A stretch of 30,251 nucleotides of DNA from positions 1 to 30,251 of IMG/VR virus record IMGVR_UViG_3300045999_001311; one strand, written 5' to 3'. Made by a program: the position numbers and the translations under genes. The notes under the pieces were generated by a model that saw only the letters and a program-made list of their open reading frames with translations, made no database searches and was not told the DNA's origin. The stretch's first letter is position 1, and every line of letters starts with the position of its first letter. This DNA is from a virus. Of this stretch, positions 8,884 to 15,889 are shown in pieces.

Positions 8884-9630
8884 TTAATTCTCTATTTTCA
8901 ATTTCAGTTCTTTGTCGCTCGTAAGTAAGGTAGGTAAGGCACTTGCGAATTCCCAATTTGGTAACTTCATCAAACTTTGTAACATCTCCTTTAGCGAGTG
9001 CATAGATTGAATTATACCATCCCCACTGTTTATTGAATTGAGTCCGTTCTGAATAGTCGTTTTGAGTTCCTTGTTCTTCTTCATCTCCACTTCCAAAGAG
9101 GTAAGCGAAGCTTGAACTAAGTCGTTTCCTAAATGATAAAAAAAAACCGAAGCAGCCATTGCAATATCCAAGGGAGCGTATTTCATTAACTCAGCAAATT
9201 CATCCGTTCCTGAATAAGGCATTATTTCGTAAGTGCCTTGTTTCGTCTTTTTGGTTATCGGTCTGTAAAGAACTGCCATTGCTTTGTGGAATGTTTCAAC
9301 CTTGCCTATATTGTGGTCTAAGTCTACATACTCACCGAAGCTCATATCTTCTAAATTAGGAATGAAACCGAACTCTATGTCTTTTATTTTAAACCTTGTT
9401 TTGAATTCCGTCTTTTGCTGGAATAACTCATTAAAGTGGTTAGCTAACCCAACAACATCGCTCCATTTTATTTTGAGTACTTCTTGCATATTTAAACCGC
9501 AAAAAATTTCAATAGACTTTTGTGCTATTAACTCTTCATCGTTTGAACCCTCAACCAGTTTCATGAACTTTTGGTAATTCATTAATGGTATTTCACTAAG
9601 TGTTGTTGGAATTACTATTTCCGTTTTCAT
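8884..9630 (-). CDS. Tail-region structural or assembly protein
   Basis: A 248-residue, mainly helical protein starting MKTEIVIPTTLSEIPLMNYQ. The middle (GFIPNLEDMSFGEYVDLDHN, residues ~89-108) and the following helix with AVLYRP are familiar from Bacteroidota phages, where such proteins are called tail assembly chaperone-like or simply structural. It has no membrane segment or enzyme motif. It opens the run of tail genes after the large terminase. I see no clear slippery site that would join it to another frame. Role uncertain; the gene is certain. Confidence 0.55.
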   Translation of the reverse strand: MKTEIVIPTTLSEIPLMNYQKFMKLVEGSNDEELIAQKSIEIFCGLNMQEVLKIKWSDVVGLANHFNELFQQKTEFKTRFKIKDIEFGFIPNLEDMSFGEYVDLDHNIGKVETFHKAMAVLYRPITKKTKQGTYEIMPYSGTDEFAELMKYAPLDIAMAASVFFYHLGNDLVQASLTSLEVEMKKNKELKTTIQNGLNSINSGDGIIQSMHSLKEMLQSLMKLPNWEFASALPTLLTSDKELKLKIEN

Positions 9631-9642
9631 ATTTATATAACT

Positions 9643-9813
9643 TTATATTTGGTAATTGTAGTAAGCTAAGGCAATATCGAATGCTTGCCCTAACATTTTT
9701 GTGTGTATTCGTATTTTCATAGGGTCATCAAACACTATTTTAACCCTTATACCTTTCTTTTCTAAGATGAATTTCTCAACTGTGCGCACCATTAACGGTA
9801 GGTCATCTGTCAT
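9643..9813 (-). CDS. Small protein after large terminase, unknown
   Basis: A 56-residue open frame from the ATG at 9813 (MTDDLPLMVRTVEKFILEKK...) to the TAA at 9643. It fills the 193-base space between the large terminase and the 248-residue tail gene, leaving 10 and 12 bases on either side, which is the packing seen across this genome. It has an N-terminal helix, a beta pair (GIRVKIVFDDPMKIRIHTK) and a C-terminal helix. No family is recognised. Codon use resembles its neighbours. Confidence 0.6.
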   Translation of the reverse strand: MTDDLPLMVRTVEKFILEKKGIRVKIVFDDPMKIRIHTKMLGQAFDIALAYYNYQI

Positions 9814-9823
9814 TTAGTTGAAA

Positions 9824-10984
9824 TTAGTGTATAAAATACTGCCCATAATGAGGGTTAACCCCTAAAACTTCCATTTCGTGGTAACGTGCTGCGTCAATAC
9901 TATGGTTGTTGAAATCAATAGGCTTGTTTAAACGAACGCCAGTTTTATCAGTGTCCCAAATGTAACCACGTAATTCTTTGATTAGGTTGGTACTGTTTGA
10001 CGTTATCAAATATTCTTGGCTTTGCATTATTTGAATTCCGAAGTTTATTGAGTCTTTGCCCTTTGTTACGCCTTTAATCGTCTTTCCGTATCTTCTTATT
10101 TCTTCGATTGACTTAGGTTCGGAGCTATCCGCATATATCGGTACGTTATCAGGAAGTATTTTAGCAATATCGCTATTTATCATTCCTGTTCTATAAACAA
10201 GTTCATTAAGTATTCTTTGACCGTTCCATGTATAAACTTCAACTGCTGCCGTAGGATCGTTCGTATAACCAAAGTCCAAACCAATTCCTATTAATTTTGC
10301 TTCTGCAGGAACTTTGTCTATTTGCTTCCAGTTGCTGAATATAACACCTTCTAACATTCCGATTTCACCTAAGCCATAAACCTTAAACCAATTTTTCCAA
10401 TAATCGCTTGTTTCTCCTTTTATTTTTGCTTTTTCAATAAAATCTATTGCACTTTGTGGCGCGGCTTCATTATCTTTATAATTTAAAATAATAAAATCTA
10501 CATTTTCATCGTTCATTATTTCATTATGAAACCAAAATGTATTAGACGGATTCCAGTCTAAAAAAATAGACTGTTTTGTTCGCATTGCTAATTCAGTAAA
10601 AGAATTAAAATCAATATTATTACATTCGTTTATATACAGCCTATCTCTTCTTGCTCCACGTAATTTTGAACTATTATCTGCTGAAAAAAACTCAATAAAA
10701 CTTTTGTTTGAAAACGTATATCTAAAATCACTTGCATTCCAATTAGCATCAATCCACCTATTAGTTGATTCCATTATTTTTTTAAAGTCTCGCATAGCAC
10801 CTCGTTTTAAATGAGGTATGCTTTCTGAAACTATTGATATTTCTGTTTTTGGATTTTTTATAGCGTAATCAATTTCAATTGGAATAATACCAAACGTCTT
10901 TCCAGCCGACGAACCACCCTGAACTCCCTTTATAAACTTATTTAATTTTAATAGCTTATTTATAGCCGTTGTCCGTATAAACAT
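9824..10984 (-). CDS. terL: Terminase large subunit
   Basis: A 386-residue packaging motor of the Terminase_3 type. It threads DNA into proheads with an ATPase and cuts it with a nuclease. Walker A is GGSSAGKT (23-30), Walker B is LYINE (116-120), and a coupling-like motif lies at LDWNPSN (142-148). The nuclease acids are Asp237 (GLDFGYTNDPTA), Asp286 (YADSSEP) and Asp364 (HSIDAARYHEM). Length and start (MFIRTTAINKLLKL) match relatives, so the protein is intact despite the homing endonuclease gene whose end overlaps its start by 25 bases. Bases ~10440-10720 are richer in A/T than the rest of the gene. Confidence 0.93.
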   Translation of the reverse strand: MFIRTTAINKLLKLNKFIKGVQGGSSAGKTFGIIPIEIDYAIKNPKTEISIVSESIPHLKRGAMRDFKKIMESTNRWIDANWNASDFRYTFSNKSFIEFFSADNSSKLRGARRDRLYINECNNIDFNSFTELAMRTKQSIFLDWNPSNTFWFHNEIMNDENVDFIILNYKDNEAAPQSAIDFIEKAKIKGETSDYWKNWFKVYGLGEIGMLEGVIFSNWKQIDKVPAEAKLIGIGLDFGYTNDPTAAVEVYTWNGQRILNELVYRTGMINSDIAKILPDNVPIYADSSEPKSIEEIRRYGKTIKGVTKGKDSINFGIQIMQSQEYLITSNSTNLIKELRGYIWDTDKTGVRLNKPIDFNNHSIDAARYHEMEVLGVNPHYGQYFIH

Positions 10985-11445
10985 ATAGCTTGTTGTTTTG
11001 CTTCTTCAAATGAATTAAATCTTTTACCAAACTTATAAACCCGATATTGATTTCTTTTAGAATCATAATACACGTAAGGATGTTTTGATTTATATATTTT
11101 ATCCGTGTTTCTAAATGTTAAATTTTCACTATTTGTAACATATCTTAAATTTGATAAATTATTGTTTTGTTTGTTTCCGTCTACATGGTCAACGTATAAA
11201 TCACTTTGATGTAAAAATGTTTGTAACACTAATCGATGAACATAACAACTTTTACCAACTGAATTATTATCATACAACACAATTCGTTTATATCCTTTAT
11301 TGTGAGTGCCTTCTTTTATTTTTTCTTTAATAGTTCTTTTTCTTCCGTCAGAACGTAAAATAATTCTATTTAAAGATTTAACATTACCAAAATTACTTAC
11401 TTGATACAAACCCTCATACCCTAAAATGTCTTTATATATTTCCAT
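10960..11445 (-). CDS. HNH homing endonuclease (NUMOD4 + HNH)
   Basis: A 161-residue free-standing homing endonuclease. The N-terminal NUMOD4 DNA-binding motif is EIYKDILGYEGLYQVSNFGN. The HNH core is YVHRLVLQTF ... DHVDGNKQNNNLSNLRYVT, with His/Asn/Asn-type residues around 81-110. The C-terminus (SFEEAKQQA) looks like an AP2-type DNA-binding end. It is inserted between small and large terminase genes, a classic homing target. The ATG at 11445 is preferred to an upstream GTG (11472), because a good promoter lies between them. It is much richer in A/T than its neighbours, which supports recent arrival. Confidence 0.88.
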   Translation of the reverse strand: MEIYKDILGYEGLYQVSNFGNVKSLNRIILRSDGRKRTIKEKIKEGTHNKGYKRIVLYDNNSVGKSCYVHRLVLQTFLHQSDLYVDHVDGNKQNNNLSNLRYVTNSENLTFRNTDKIYKSKHPYVYYDSKRNQYRVYKFGKRFNSFEEAKQQAICLYGQRL

Positions 11446-11449
11446 AATA

Positions 11450-11481
11450 CAAATATAAGATAAACATTCCACTTATCCAAA
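11450..11481 (-). promoter_or_regulatory. Promoter of the homing endonuclease gene
   Basis: On the minus strand the -33 box TTTG (11478-11481) is followed after 20 bases by the -7 box TATATTTG (11450-11457), the Bacteroidota promoter pattern. The last base of the -7 box is four bases from the ATG, so the transcript would be leaderless or nearly so. It overlaps the last bases of the stop side of the small terminase gene region. Confidence 0.65.
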
Positions 11482-11892
11482 TTATTCATTATCTGGGAAA
11501 AGGGGTTGCTCAATAATGATACTTTCAGTTTGCTCTTTTAAGCCGTTTAGACGTTGTGTAATGCTTGGATTGTATTGTCCTACCATACCGCCTTCGATTT
11601 GGTCTCTACGGATTTCTTTGCGTATACGTAAGCAGATGGCGGAAAATTCGTTGTACTTTTTATCTCGATTGTAAAAATAATCTTCGACTTGACCTACTTC
11701 GTCCCAACAAAAAACCTCAAAGCCTTCCATTGTTAAGGGTCTTTCGAGGGGTTCTGCTCTTTCTTCGAATTCTTTACCACCGAATACGCTTTTTATTCTT
11801 GGGTTCGCCTTTACGTCTGTTTTATATCTTTCGAATAGTCCATATAGTTGTTCGGGGCTATCTAAGTTTCTTGGTCTTCCTACTTTTGCCAT
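11482..11892 (-). CDS. terS: Terminase small subunit
   Basis: A 136-residue protein. It begins with a Gly-Arg-Pro hook (KVGRPRNLDSPEQLYGLFERY), followed by EERPLTMEGFEVFCWDEVG-like text (PLERPLTMEGFEVFC, residues ~51-65) and a helical stretch (FSAICLRIRKEIRRDQIEGG). This is the gp3-type small terminase that recognises phage DNA and loads the large subunit. The C-terminal tail (IIIEQPLFPDNE) is probably the large-subunit contact. It lies directly upstream of the homing endonuclease and large terminase, as expected. Confidence 0.82.
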   Translation of the reverse strand: MAKVGRPRNLDSPEQLYGLFERYKTDVKANPRIKSVFGGKEFEERAEPLERPLTMEGFEVFCWDEVGQVEDYFYNRDKKYNEFSAICLRIRKEIRRDQIEGGMVGQYNPSITQRLNGLKEQTESIIIEQPLFPDNE

Positions 11893-11907
11893 AATTTAAT
11901 TCGTGTT

Positions 11908-12069
11908 TTAGTTAGAATTGTATTGATATGTGTTAAATTCTTCTTTTGTTACTGCGTGTATTTCTAAAGAATAAATTTCATAGTCTATAAAAACACAGTA
12001 GTTTATTTCTGCTACTTTCATTATTAACCTTAGAGCGTTCCAATCTTGTTTATGTTTACTTGGGTTCAT
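11908..12069 (-). CDS. Small protein upstream of terminase, unknown
   Basis: A 53-residue frame from the ATG at 12069. The frame stays open to a TTG at 12108 (66 residues), which overlaps the stop of the preceding 54-residue gene, so coupled initiation there is also possible. It looks like a small alpha/beta domain (WNALRLIMKVAEINYCVFIDYEIYSLEIHAV). No family is recognised. It sits in the tight run of small genes that leads into the terminase genes. Confidence 0.5.
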   Translation of the reverse strand: MNPSKHKQDWNALRLIMKVAEINYCVFIDYEIYSLEIHAVTKEEFNTYQYNSN

Positions 12070-12104
12070 AAATACAATATAGTAATCACTGGTTAATGTT
12101 AGGC

Positions 12105-12269
12105 TCAATTTTCGTTCGTGTTTTTGGATAGGTTATCTTCATAACTTGTTGAACAAACCGCTAATCTTTGGTCGGTGTTTTCAAACTCATTAACCATTGT
12201 GTTATCAGTCATACATCTTTGAATGAACTCTGACTTTGTTTCTTCTACTGTTGGTTTAGGAATTGGCAT
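12105..12269 (-). CDS. Small 'PIPKP' phage protein
   Basis: A 54-residue protein starting MPIPKPTVEETKSEFIQRCM and containing TDQRLAVC. I recognise this 'PIPKP..E....FI.RCM.D..M..EF....QRLAVC' pattern from small proteins, or N-terminal pieces of larger ones, in many tailed phages, usually near packaging or protease genes; no function is established. Its start overlaps the 132-residue gene by 14 bases and its end overlaps the next frame, so it fits the coupled operon. Confidence 0.75.
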   Translation of the reverse strand: MPIPKPTVEETKSEFIQRCMTDNTMVNEFENTDQRLAVCSTSYEDNLSKNTNEN

Positions 12270-12654
12270 CTTCGTATGTGTTATAAACTTGTTTTAATTG
12301 GTTTACTCTTTCTAAAATACACGATCCGCAGCTTGTTGGTTCGTTGCGTACTCCAAACACTCTGCTATGAATTGCAAGTATTGTTTTTTGTTCACTTGGT
12401 TTTATTACTTCCGCCTTTTTGTCAAACCATTCTTTTAACCAGTCGTACTCAGCTTGTTCTAAACACTTCGCCTTTCTGTAAGGAAATAATTCGTTTAACT
12501 TTGCTTTGCGTTCATCGCATCCGCAATCTTCTCCTAATAACCATTTAGCAACCTTTGCTACTCCAGTTACTTCGAGTACCTTTTCAACGGTATCTCCTAA
12601 TCCTTTGCTTTCAGCTGCTAATATTTCAGCTTTTGTTCGTCTTTTTCTTGCCAT
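12256..12654 (-). CDS. Conserved Cys-containing protein of Bacteroidota phages
   Basis: A 132-residue protein with a basic N-terminus (MARKRRTKAEILAA, like a DNA-binding hook), a short hydrophobic helix (TGVAKVAKWLLG) and two Cys groups: CGC at ~43-45 and CGSC at ~109-112. Together these could bind zinc. I recall this arrangement (LLGEDCGCDERKAKLNELFP, CGSC..R...L..VY) as a frequent neighbour of terminase genes. It could be a packaging accessory or small-terminase-like DNA-binding protein. Function is unproven. Confidence 0.65.
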   Translation of the reverse strand: MARKRRTKAEILAAESKGLGDTVEKVLEVTGVAKVAKWLLGEDCGCDERKAKLNELFPYRKAKCLEQAEYDWLKEWFDKKAEVIKPSEQKTILAIHSRVFGVRNEPTSCGSCILERVNQLKQVYNTYEDANS

Positions 12655-12658
12655 GTTT

Positions 12659-13201
12659 TTATTTTATTAATTCGTAATCCTCGTTTTTGTAGTCCTCATA
12701 ATGTTCTCCTACTTCTATTTTTAAACTATCCTTGCAGTATTTTAACGTTTGCCATACTGACTTAAAACTTATTCCAGTACATTTTTGTATTTGGCGTGTA
12801 CTCATTCCGGTATCTCGGTAAAGTTCATATAGTAATTTATCATACCAATGCCAACTGTTTACTGTTTCGTTTATTTTTACTTCTAATTGCTTTTGAGCGT
12901 TCGTTTTTTCGTATGGGCTACTTTCATCAACTAACTGAATTGCTTCCGTTATATCGACTTTTTGAAGCCTTTGTTTAGATTTTTCAAAGTCGTAGTACAT
13001 ATTTCTTAAAACAATCCATACAAACCCCTTGTAAATAGTTCCGTTGCGGTAAAATCTTTCTTTGTTTTCGTGTTTTGCTAACTTTAAGTACATTTCCTGA
13101 ACTATATCTTCAGCTAAATAATACTCTCCAAACGAGCGCACAACTTTAATCCAGTGTTTATGGTCTGCGTAAAGGTCATTTAAAAATTGATTAGTCTGCA
13201 A
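12659..13201 (-). CDS. Sigma-70-like RNA polymerase factor
   Basis: A 180-residue protein with the layout of a small sigma factor. The region-2-like part is at ~10-80 (YLAEDIVQEMYLKLAKHEN at 28-46, then FVWIVLRNMYYDFEKSKQR). The region-4-like helix-turn-helix is at ~131-162 (TGMSTRQIQKCTGISFKSVWQ). It would direct host RNA polymerase to phage promoters, plausibly late ones. The only start is a TTG at 13201, overlapping the membrane-protein gene by 11 bases; the next ATG would remove region 2. An alternative is a packaging-associated DNA-binding protein that borrowed the fold. Confidence 0.75.
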   Translation of the reverse strand: MQTNQFLNDLYADHKHWIKVVRSFGEYYLAEDIVQEMYLKLAKHENKERFYRNGTIYKGFVWIVLRNMYYDFEKSKQRLQKVDITEAIQLVDESSPYEKTNAQKQLEVKINETVNSWHWYDKLLYELYRDTGMSTRQIQKCTGISFKSVWQTLKYCKDSLKIEVGEHYEDYKNEDYELIK

Positions 13202-13400
13202 GTAAGAATATTAATAAACAAAATAAAACAACGATCAACCCACCTAAAACACGAACTATACTTTTACCCATTTCCACCTCATTAAACAACCACTTTTTAA
13301 TCGTAATACTCGGAACATTCCAAATAAAAAGCAAAACAGCCCTATCCAAAAAGAATAAGGCTATAATGAAAGGAAATAAAAGTATCGTTAAGTATTTCAC
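13191..13400 (-). CDS. Small two-helix membrane protein
   Basis: A 69-residue protein with hydrophobic segments at ~3-30 (LTILLFPFIIALFFLDRAVLL) and ~50-68 (VLGGLIVVLFCLLIFLLA), and a short basic loop between. The start is GTG, overlapping the stop of the zinc-finger gene (GTGA). It lies between the zinc-finger gene and the sigma-like gene. The topology could suit a holin, an anti-sigma-like membrane partner or a membrane-modifying protein; nothing in the sequence decides. Far from the endolysin, so holin is less likely. Confidence 0.6.
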   Translation of the reverse strand: MKYLTILLFPFIIALFFLDRAVLLFIWNVPSITIKKWLFNEVEMGKSIVRVLGGLIVVLFCLLIFLLAD

Positions 13401-13753
13401 CCGACTAAGTTATGCAATTTTCTTTTATAGTTCAACAAACGACCTAAACCACGTGAACAAAGTTCTAATCTATCCGTGTATTTTTGAGCTAAATTAGGTA
13501 AATAACCCTTGTTTGCTGTTTTAATAAAGTCGCTTAACATTCTAATACGTCCTTGCATTCCCTGAATCATATCGTCAATTATACCGATTCTGTCCTCAAC
13601 CTCTTCTTTGTCTAAGGCTATTCCTTTGCCGTCACATGACATACAAGTAAAGTCAACTGGGTTTTGTTCATACGGAATGTGAGTATCATTTAAATCAATA
13701 GTAACATAACCGTCACCGTCACACCCTTGGCAATTCATAAATAAACTTCTCAT
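13397..13753 (-). CDS. DnaJ-type zinc-finger protein, first gene of the late operon
   Basis: A 118-residue protein with two CxxCxGxG units (CQGCDGDG at ~8-15 and CMSCDGKG at ~37-44), enough to bind one zinc ion as in the DnaJ central domain. A long helical part follows (residues 50-118). It starts 30 bases after promoter A. Small proteins of this kind often act as adapters or transcription helpers; here its operon partner is a sigma-like factor. It has no J-domain, so it is not a full chaperone. A second ATG six codons in (MNCQGC) is also possible. Confidence 0.7.
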   Translation of the reverse strand: MRSLFMNCQGCDGDGYVTIDLNDTHIPYEQNPVDFTCMSCDGKGIALDKEEVEDRIGIIDDMIQGMQGRIRMLSDFIKTANKGYLPNLAQKYTDRLELCSRGLGRLLNYKRKLHNLVG

Positions 13754-13783
13754 AATTTTTGGTTTTTAATTGTTAATTGTCTA

Positions 13784-13814
13784 CAAATATAACTATTCTT
13801 TTTAATATAACAAC
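13784..13814 (-). promoter_or_regulatory. Promoter A, late operon (four-copy motif)
   Basis: On the minus strand: GTTG at the -33 place, then a 19-base spacer, then TATATTTG (13784-13791). The spacer holds the 16-base block TATATTAAAAAGAATA (13794-13809), which is identical in all four copies. Thirty bases separate it from the ATG of the zinc-finger gene. Bases 13783-13813 are identical to promoter B (16439-16469). Confidence 0.78.
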
Positions 13815-13820
13815 TATATA

Positions 13821-13852
13821 AACAAAAAAAAACGGAATTTTTTACGTTCCGT
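13821..13852 (-). terminator. Rho-independent terminator before promoter A
   Basis: On the minus strand ACGGAA (13847-13852) and TTCCGT (13832-13837) pair around a 9-base loop, followed by a run of nine T. This ends transcription from the recombination operon just before promoter A. The region 13754-13961 otherwise holds promoter A and a second stem. Confidence 0.7.
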
Positions 13853-13876
13853 CTTTCTGTTGGTTTACCAGAGCCA

Positions 13877-13941
13877 AATTTTAAAAACCCCCTATCTGTA
13901 TTTATTCAATTACTTCTCAGGTTTTTGATTTGAATAGGGGG
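13877..13941 (-). terminator. Second terminator-like stem after the HTH gene
   Basis: On the minus strand CCCCCTA (13935-13941) pairs with TAGGGGG (13888-13894), with an inner TTCAA/TTGAA pairing, and is followed by TTTTTAAAATTT. The long loop (about 40 bases) is unusual. It begins about 20 bases after the stop of the HTH gene. Probably a terminator acting in tandem with the one at 13821-13852. Confidence 0.55.
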
Positions 13942-13961
13942 CGGGTTTTGCCGAACCTCAG

Positions 13962-14165
13962 TTATTTACTAAAAAATTCACCTATCTTTTCAATTGATCT
14001 ACTCGAAAGGGTTTTACCGCTCATGAATTTATGCAAGTTAGGTTGTCTTATATCTACTAACTTAGAAAAAGCGTTAAGGCTTAATTCGTGTTTTTGTAGG
14101 TATTGTTTAACCATTGCCCGTGTTACTTCATTCGCTTCGCTTAATACTTGTGCTGCGTAATTCAT
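13962..14165 (-). CDS. Helix-turn-helix DNA-binding protein
   Basis: A 67-residue Cro/C1-like protein. The helix-turn-helix is at ~29-55 (LSLNAFSKLVDIRQPNLHKFMSG), where RQPNLHKF is the recognition helix; the preceding helix (VTRAMVKQYLQKH) completes the fold. It is the last gene of the recombination operon, overlapping the previous gene (ATGA), and lies just ahead of the terminators and promoter A. It could repress promoters A-D, for example by binding their shared spacer. There is no integrase, so a lysogeny repressor role is not implied. Confidence 0.7.
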   Translation of the reverse strand: MNYAAQVLSEANEVTRAMVKQYLQKHELSLNAFSKLVDIRQPNLHKFMSGKTLSSRSIEKIGEFFSK

Positions 14166-14410
14166 AAGTTGCCTAAAAAATCGTCAAAGTCTTTATTGCC
14201 GTAACTTGGCTTTCCAGCTGTTGGCTTCGCTTGTTCCTGAACTGGTTTAAAACTTAGGCTTTGAAACTTTCCTTTTTGTCCGTCTTTTACCCATGCTGAA
14301 ACGTAATATTCAACGCCACCTATCGTTGCTTTTCCCTGATAGTGCGGGTGCGTTTCCTTTTCTCTTTTGTCGTTAGTGAATAACGCTCCACTGTTGTCTC
14401 TCTTTTCCAT
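14162..14410 (-). CDS. Single-strand-binding-like protein with acidic tail
   Basis: An 82-residue protein. ALFTNDKREKETHPHYQGKA, then a beta stretch (TIGGVEYYVSAWVKDG), then FQSLSFKPV, resembles the DUF736-like small OB proteins of phages. The end (FDDFLGNL) is acidic with a terminal hydrophobic residue, like the protein-docking tail of SSB. Position with ERF and exonuclease genes supports single-strand DNA binding in recombination or replication. This is inference from pattern; the standard SSB fold length is longer (~110 residues for the OB part). Confidence 0.6.
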   Translation of the reverse strand: MEKRDNSGALFTNDKREKETHPHYQGKATIGGVEYYVSAWVKDGQKGKFQSLSFKPVQEQAKPTAGKPSYGNKDFDDFLGNL

Positions 14411-14422
14411 TTTTACTTTGTT

Positions 14423-14599
14423 TTAAATTTCGTCTTTATTTGGATCTTCCGTGTTTTCTAACGCCCATATTAATTGGTCTGCTGCTAATACCGCCCATTT
14501 AGCTGTTTTTTCAAATGGTAATTCACCATCAATTACTAAACCTTGCATTGCTAAAGCTGCAAACAATTCACGTTTTGTTAAGCCTTCTACTTCTTTCAT
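14423..14599 (-). CDS. Small 'AMQGL' phage protein, unknown
   Basis: A 58-residue protein starting at the ATG at 14599 (MKEVEGLTKRELFAALAMQGL). The start follows the stop of the upstream gene by one base; an in-frame ATG at 14638 would overlap that gene by 38 bases and is less likely. LTKRE-FAA-AMQGL followed by an amphipathic helix (AVLAADQLIWALE) is a pattern I know from many phage genomes without a function. It lies among the recombination genes. Confidence 0.65.
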   Translation of the reverse strand: MKEVEGLTKRELFAALAMQGLVIDGELPFEKTAKWAVLAADQLIWALENTEDPNKDEI

Positions 14600-14600
14600 T

Positions 14601-14786
14601 TTACTTTGTTTTAATATATAACCTTTTAAATCTTTCAATCGAACAACAAAACTCCGTTATAGGGTTTGTTTCGTGTTGCTTTATTGTTTCGTACCAAAGT
14701 TTATCTTTTTTAAAGTCTTTGATTTGTACTATTTGCTCTCGGGTCGTGTTTTTGTAGTAACCCATTACTTTTAAATCTTCTTTCAT
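14601..14786 (-). CDS. Small hypothetical protein
   Basis: A 61-residue basic protein rich in Lys and aromatic residues (MGYYKNTTREQIVQIKDFKK). The ATG overlaps the exonuclease stop (ATGA at 14783-14786), which supports real translation. No family or motif is recognised. It could be a small nucleic-acid-binding helper of the exonuclease, but only position hints at that. Confidence 0.55.
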   Translation of the reverse strand: MKEDLKVMGYYKNTTREQIVQIKDFKKDKLWYETIKQHETNPITEFCCSIERFKRLYIKTK

Positions 14787-15454
14787 AATTCATTAATTAA
14801 ATTGTTATAATATACTCTTGCTAACTCTATTCGTTCTTTAATTTGTTCAATTACACTTTCGTCTTTTGCTATTTTAAAAACTTTCACGCGCTTTTCTTTT
14901 GGTATATGGTCAAAGTTATGTTTAGACTGAACAAAGTCCCTTACATCCAAACTTTCATCTATTAACCCTTGTTTCCAATGTTCACGCCTTACCTCATCCT
15001 CTACGATTTGAAAAGGTGTATTTACTAAACAATAACAAAGTAACGCTTCGTCTTTTCCTGTTAACCACATATAACCCTGTAACTGGTAGTAATAATCTTT
15101 GTTAGGCACTTCGGTTTCAAAAAACGGAAACGTCGTAGCATCCCAACTGCATTTGACATCCAAAAGAATTTCATTCGTGTTTACGTCGGGTGTTCCTGTT
15201 AAACAATCGTTGGTTAAATTCTCTTCATTCTTGTAAATAAAGCCTAAGTTCAACACATCGTTAACAAGTGCTATGCCTTCATCTTCTACTTCGTTACCTT
15301 TGTCCGTGTACCTGCTCCAAAACTCCTTACGTATTCCGTATTTATGTTCAATTGCAAGTTCTTGAATGTAGGTTTTAGTAGTTTTAGAAAGAACCTCCCC
15401 TTTTGTTTTAGGGAGACTCATTACTTTTCCTATTTGTGATGCTCTTATTTTCAT
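14783..15454 (-). CDS. YqaJ-type PD-(D/E)XK exonuclease
   Basis: A 223-residue nuclease that would resect double-strand ends to make single strands for the ERF protein. The catalytic core is [19 protein letters not shown]: Asp90, then Asp99-x-Lys101. It is followed by a [13 protein letters not shown] helix (residues ~121-133), typical of lambda-exonuclease/YqaJ relatives, and by an upstream Glu-rich helix ([13 protein letters not shown]). It lies two genes after ERF in the same operon, and its start overlaps the DUF7448-like gene (ATGA). Confidence 0.85.
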   Translation of the reverse strand: MKIRASQIGKVMSLPKTKGEVLSKTTKTYIQELAIEHKYGIRKEFWSRYTDKGNEVEDEGIALVNDVLNLGFIYKNEENLTNDCLTGTPDVNTNEILLDVKCSWDATTFPFFETEVPNKDYYYQLQGYMWLTGKDEALLCYCLVNTPFQIVEDEVRREHWKQGLIDESLDVRDFVQSKHNFDHIPKEKRVKVFKIAKDESVIEQIKERIELARVYYNNLINEL

Positions 15455-15888
15455 AACTTAACAAAATCTACTGATTCAGAATAATAACCATTACTTGCGC
15501 CATACCAACGAATATCTACATAACCTTTTATAGTTGCTAATTTGTAAAAAGTCCAATTATAAGACTCGGGTTTACTTTCTCCAAACTCATTTTTATAGTT
15601 CCATTCATAGTCGGGGTTTTTTCCTTCTTCTAATTTAAAAGATTCTTCAAAGTTTTTTACAAACTCATCGTTATTTATGTCCTCAGCTATTAAAATTGGG
15701 TAACCTATTAAATCAGTTAAATCTCCGTTAATATCTTCAATATAAACACTTTCGCAACAATCTTCTTCGTGATACATTTTATATTGAGTTCCGTCATTAC
15801 AAGTAAATAAAATCTCATCTAATTCTCTATCTACACGAATATACAATAATGTTTTTCCCTGTAATTCTGTTATATCTTGCTTTTCCAT
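15451..15888 (-). CDS. DUF7448-like protein between ERF and exonuclease
   Basis: A 145-residue acidic protein. [45 protein letters not shown] is the signature I recall for DUF7448: a beta sheet with the HxxDCCExV motif (residues ~40-48). The end ([24 protein letters not shown]) also fits. No activity is known. Its place between recombination genes may reflect a link to them or simply operon packing. It starts one base after the ERF stop. Confidence 0.65.
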   Translation of the reverse strand: MEKQDITELQGKTLLYIRVDRELDEILFTCNDGTQYKMYHEEDCCESVYIEDINGDLTDLIGYPILIAEDINNDEFVKNFEESFKLEEGKNPDYEWNYKNEFGESKPESYNWTFYKLATIKGYVDIRWYGASNGYYSESVDFVKL

Positions 15889-15889
15889 A

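Noticed and set aside
8884-9630. Programmed frameshift joining tail chaperone genes
   Set aside because: No obvious slippery run with a continuing frame was seen at the end of the 248-residue gene, and the next gene has its own ATG 15 bases later.
11443-11472. GTG start for the HNH gene at 11472
   Set aside because: The extra nine residues are Cys-rich and unlike NUMOD4 proteins, and the promoter -7 box lies inside them; the ATG at 11445 fits better.
13877-13965. Stem region after the HTH gene as a third copy of the structured leader
   Set aside because: It has a GGTT/AACC hairpin and a long terminator stem, but the loop-to-loop match is only five bases with a mismatch, it has no ATTATA, and no gene follows at the right distance.
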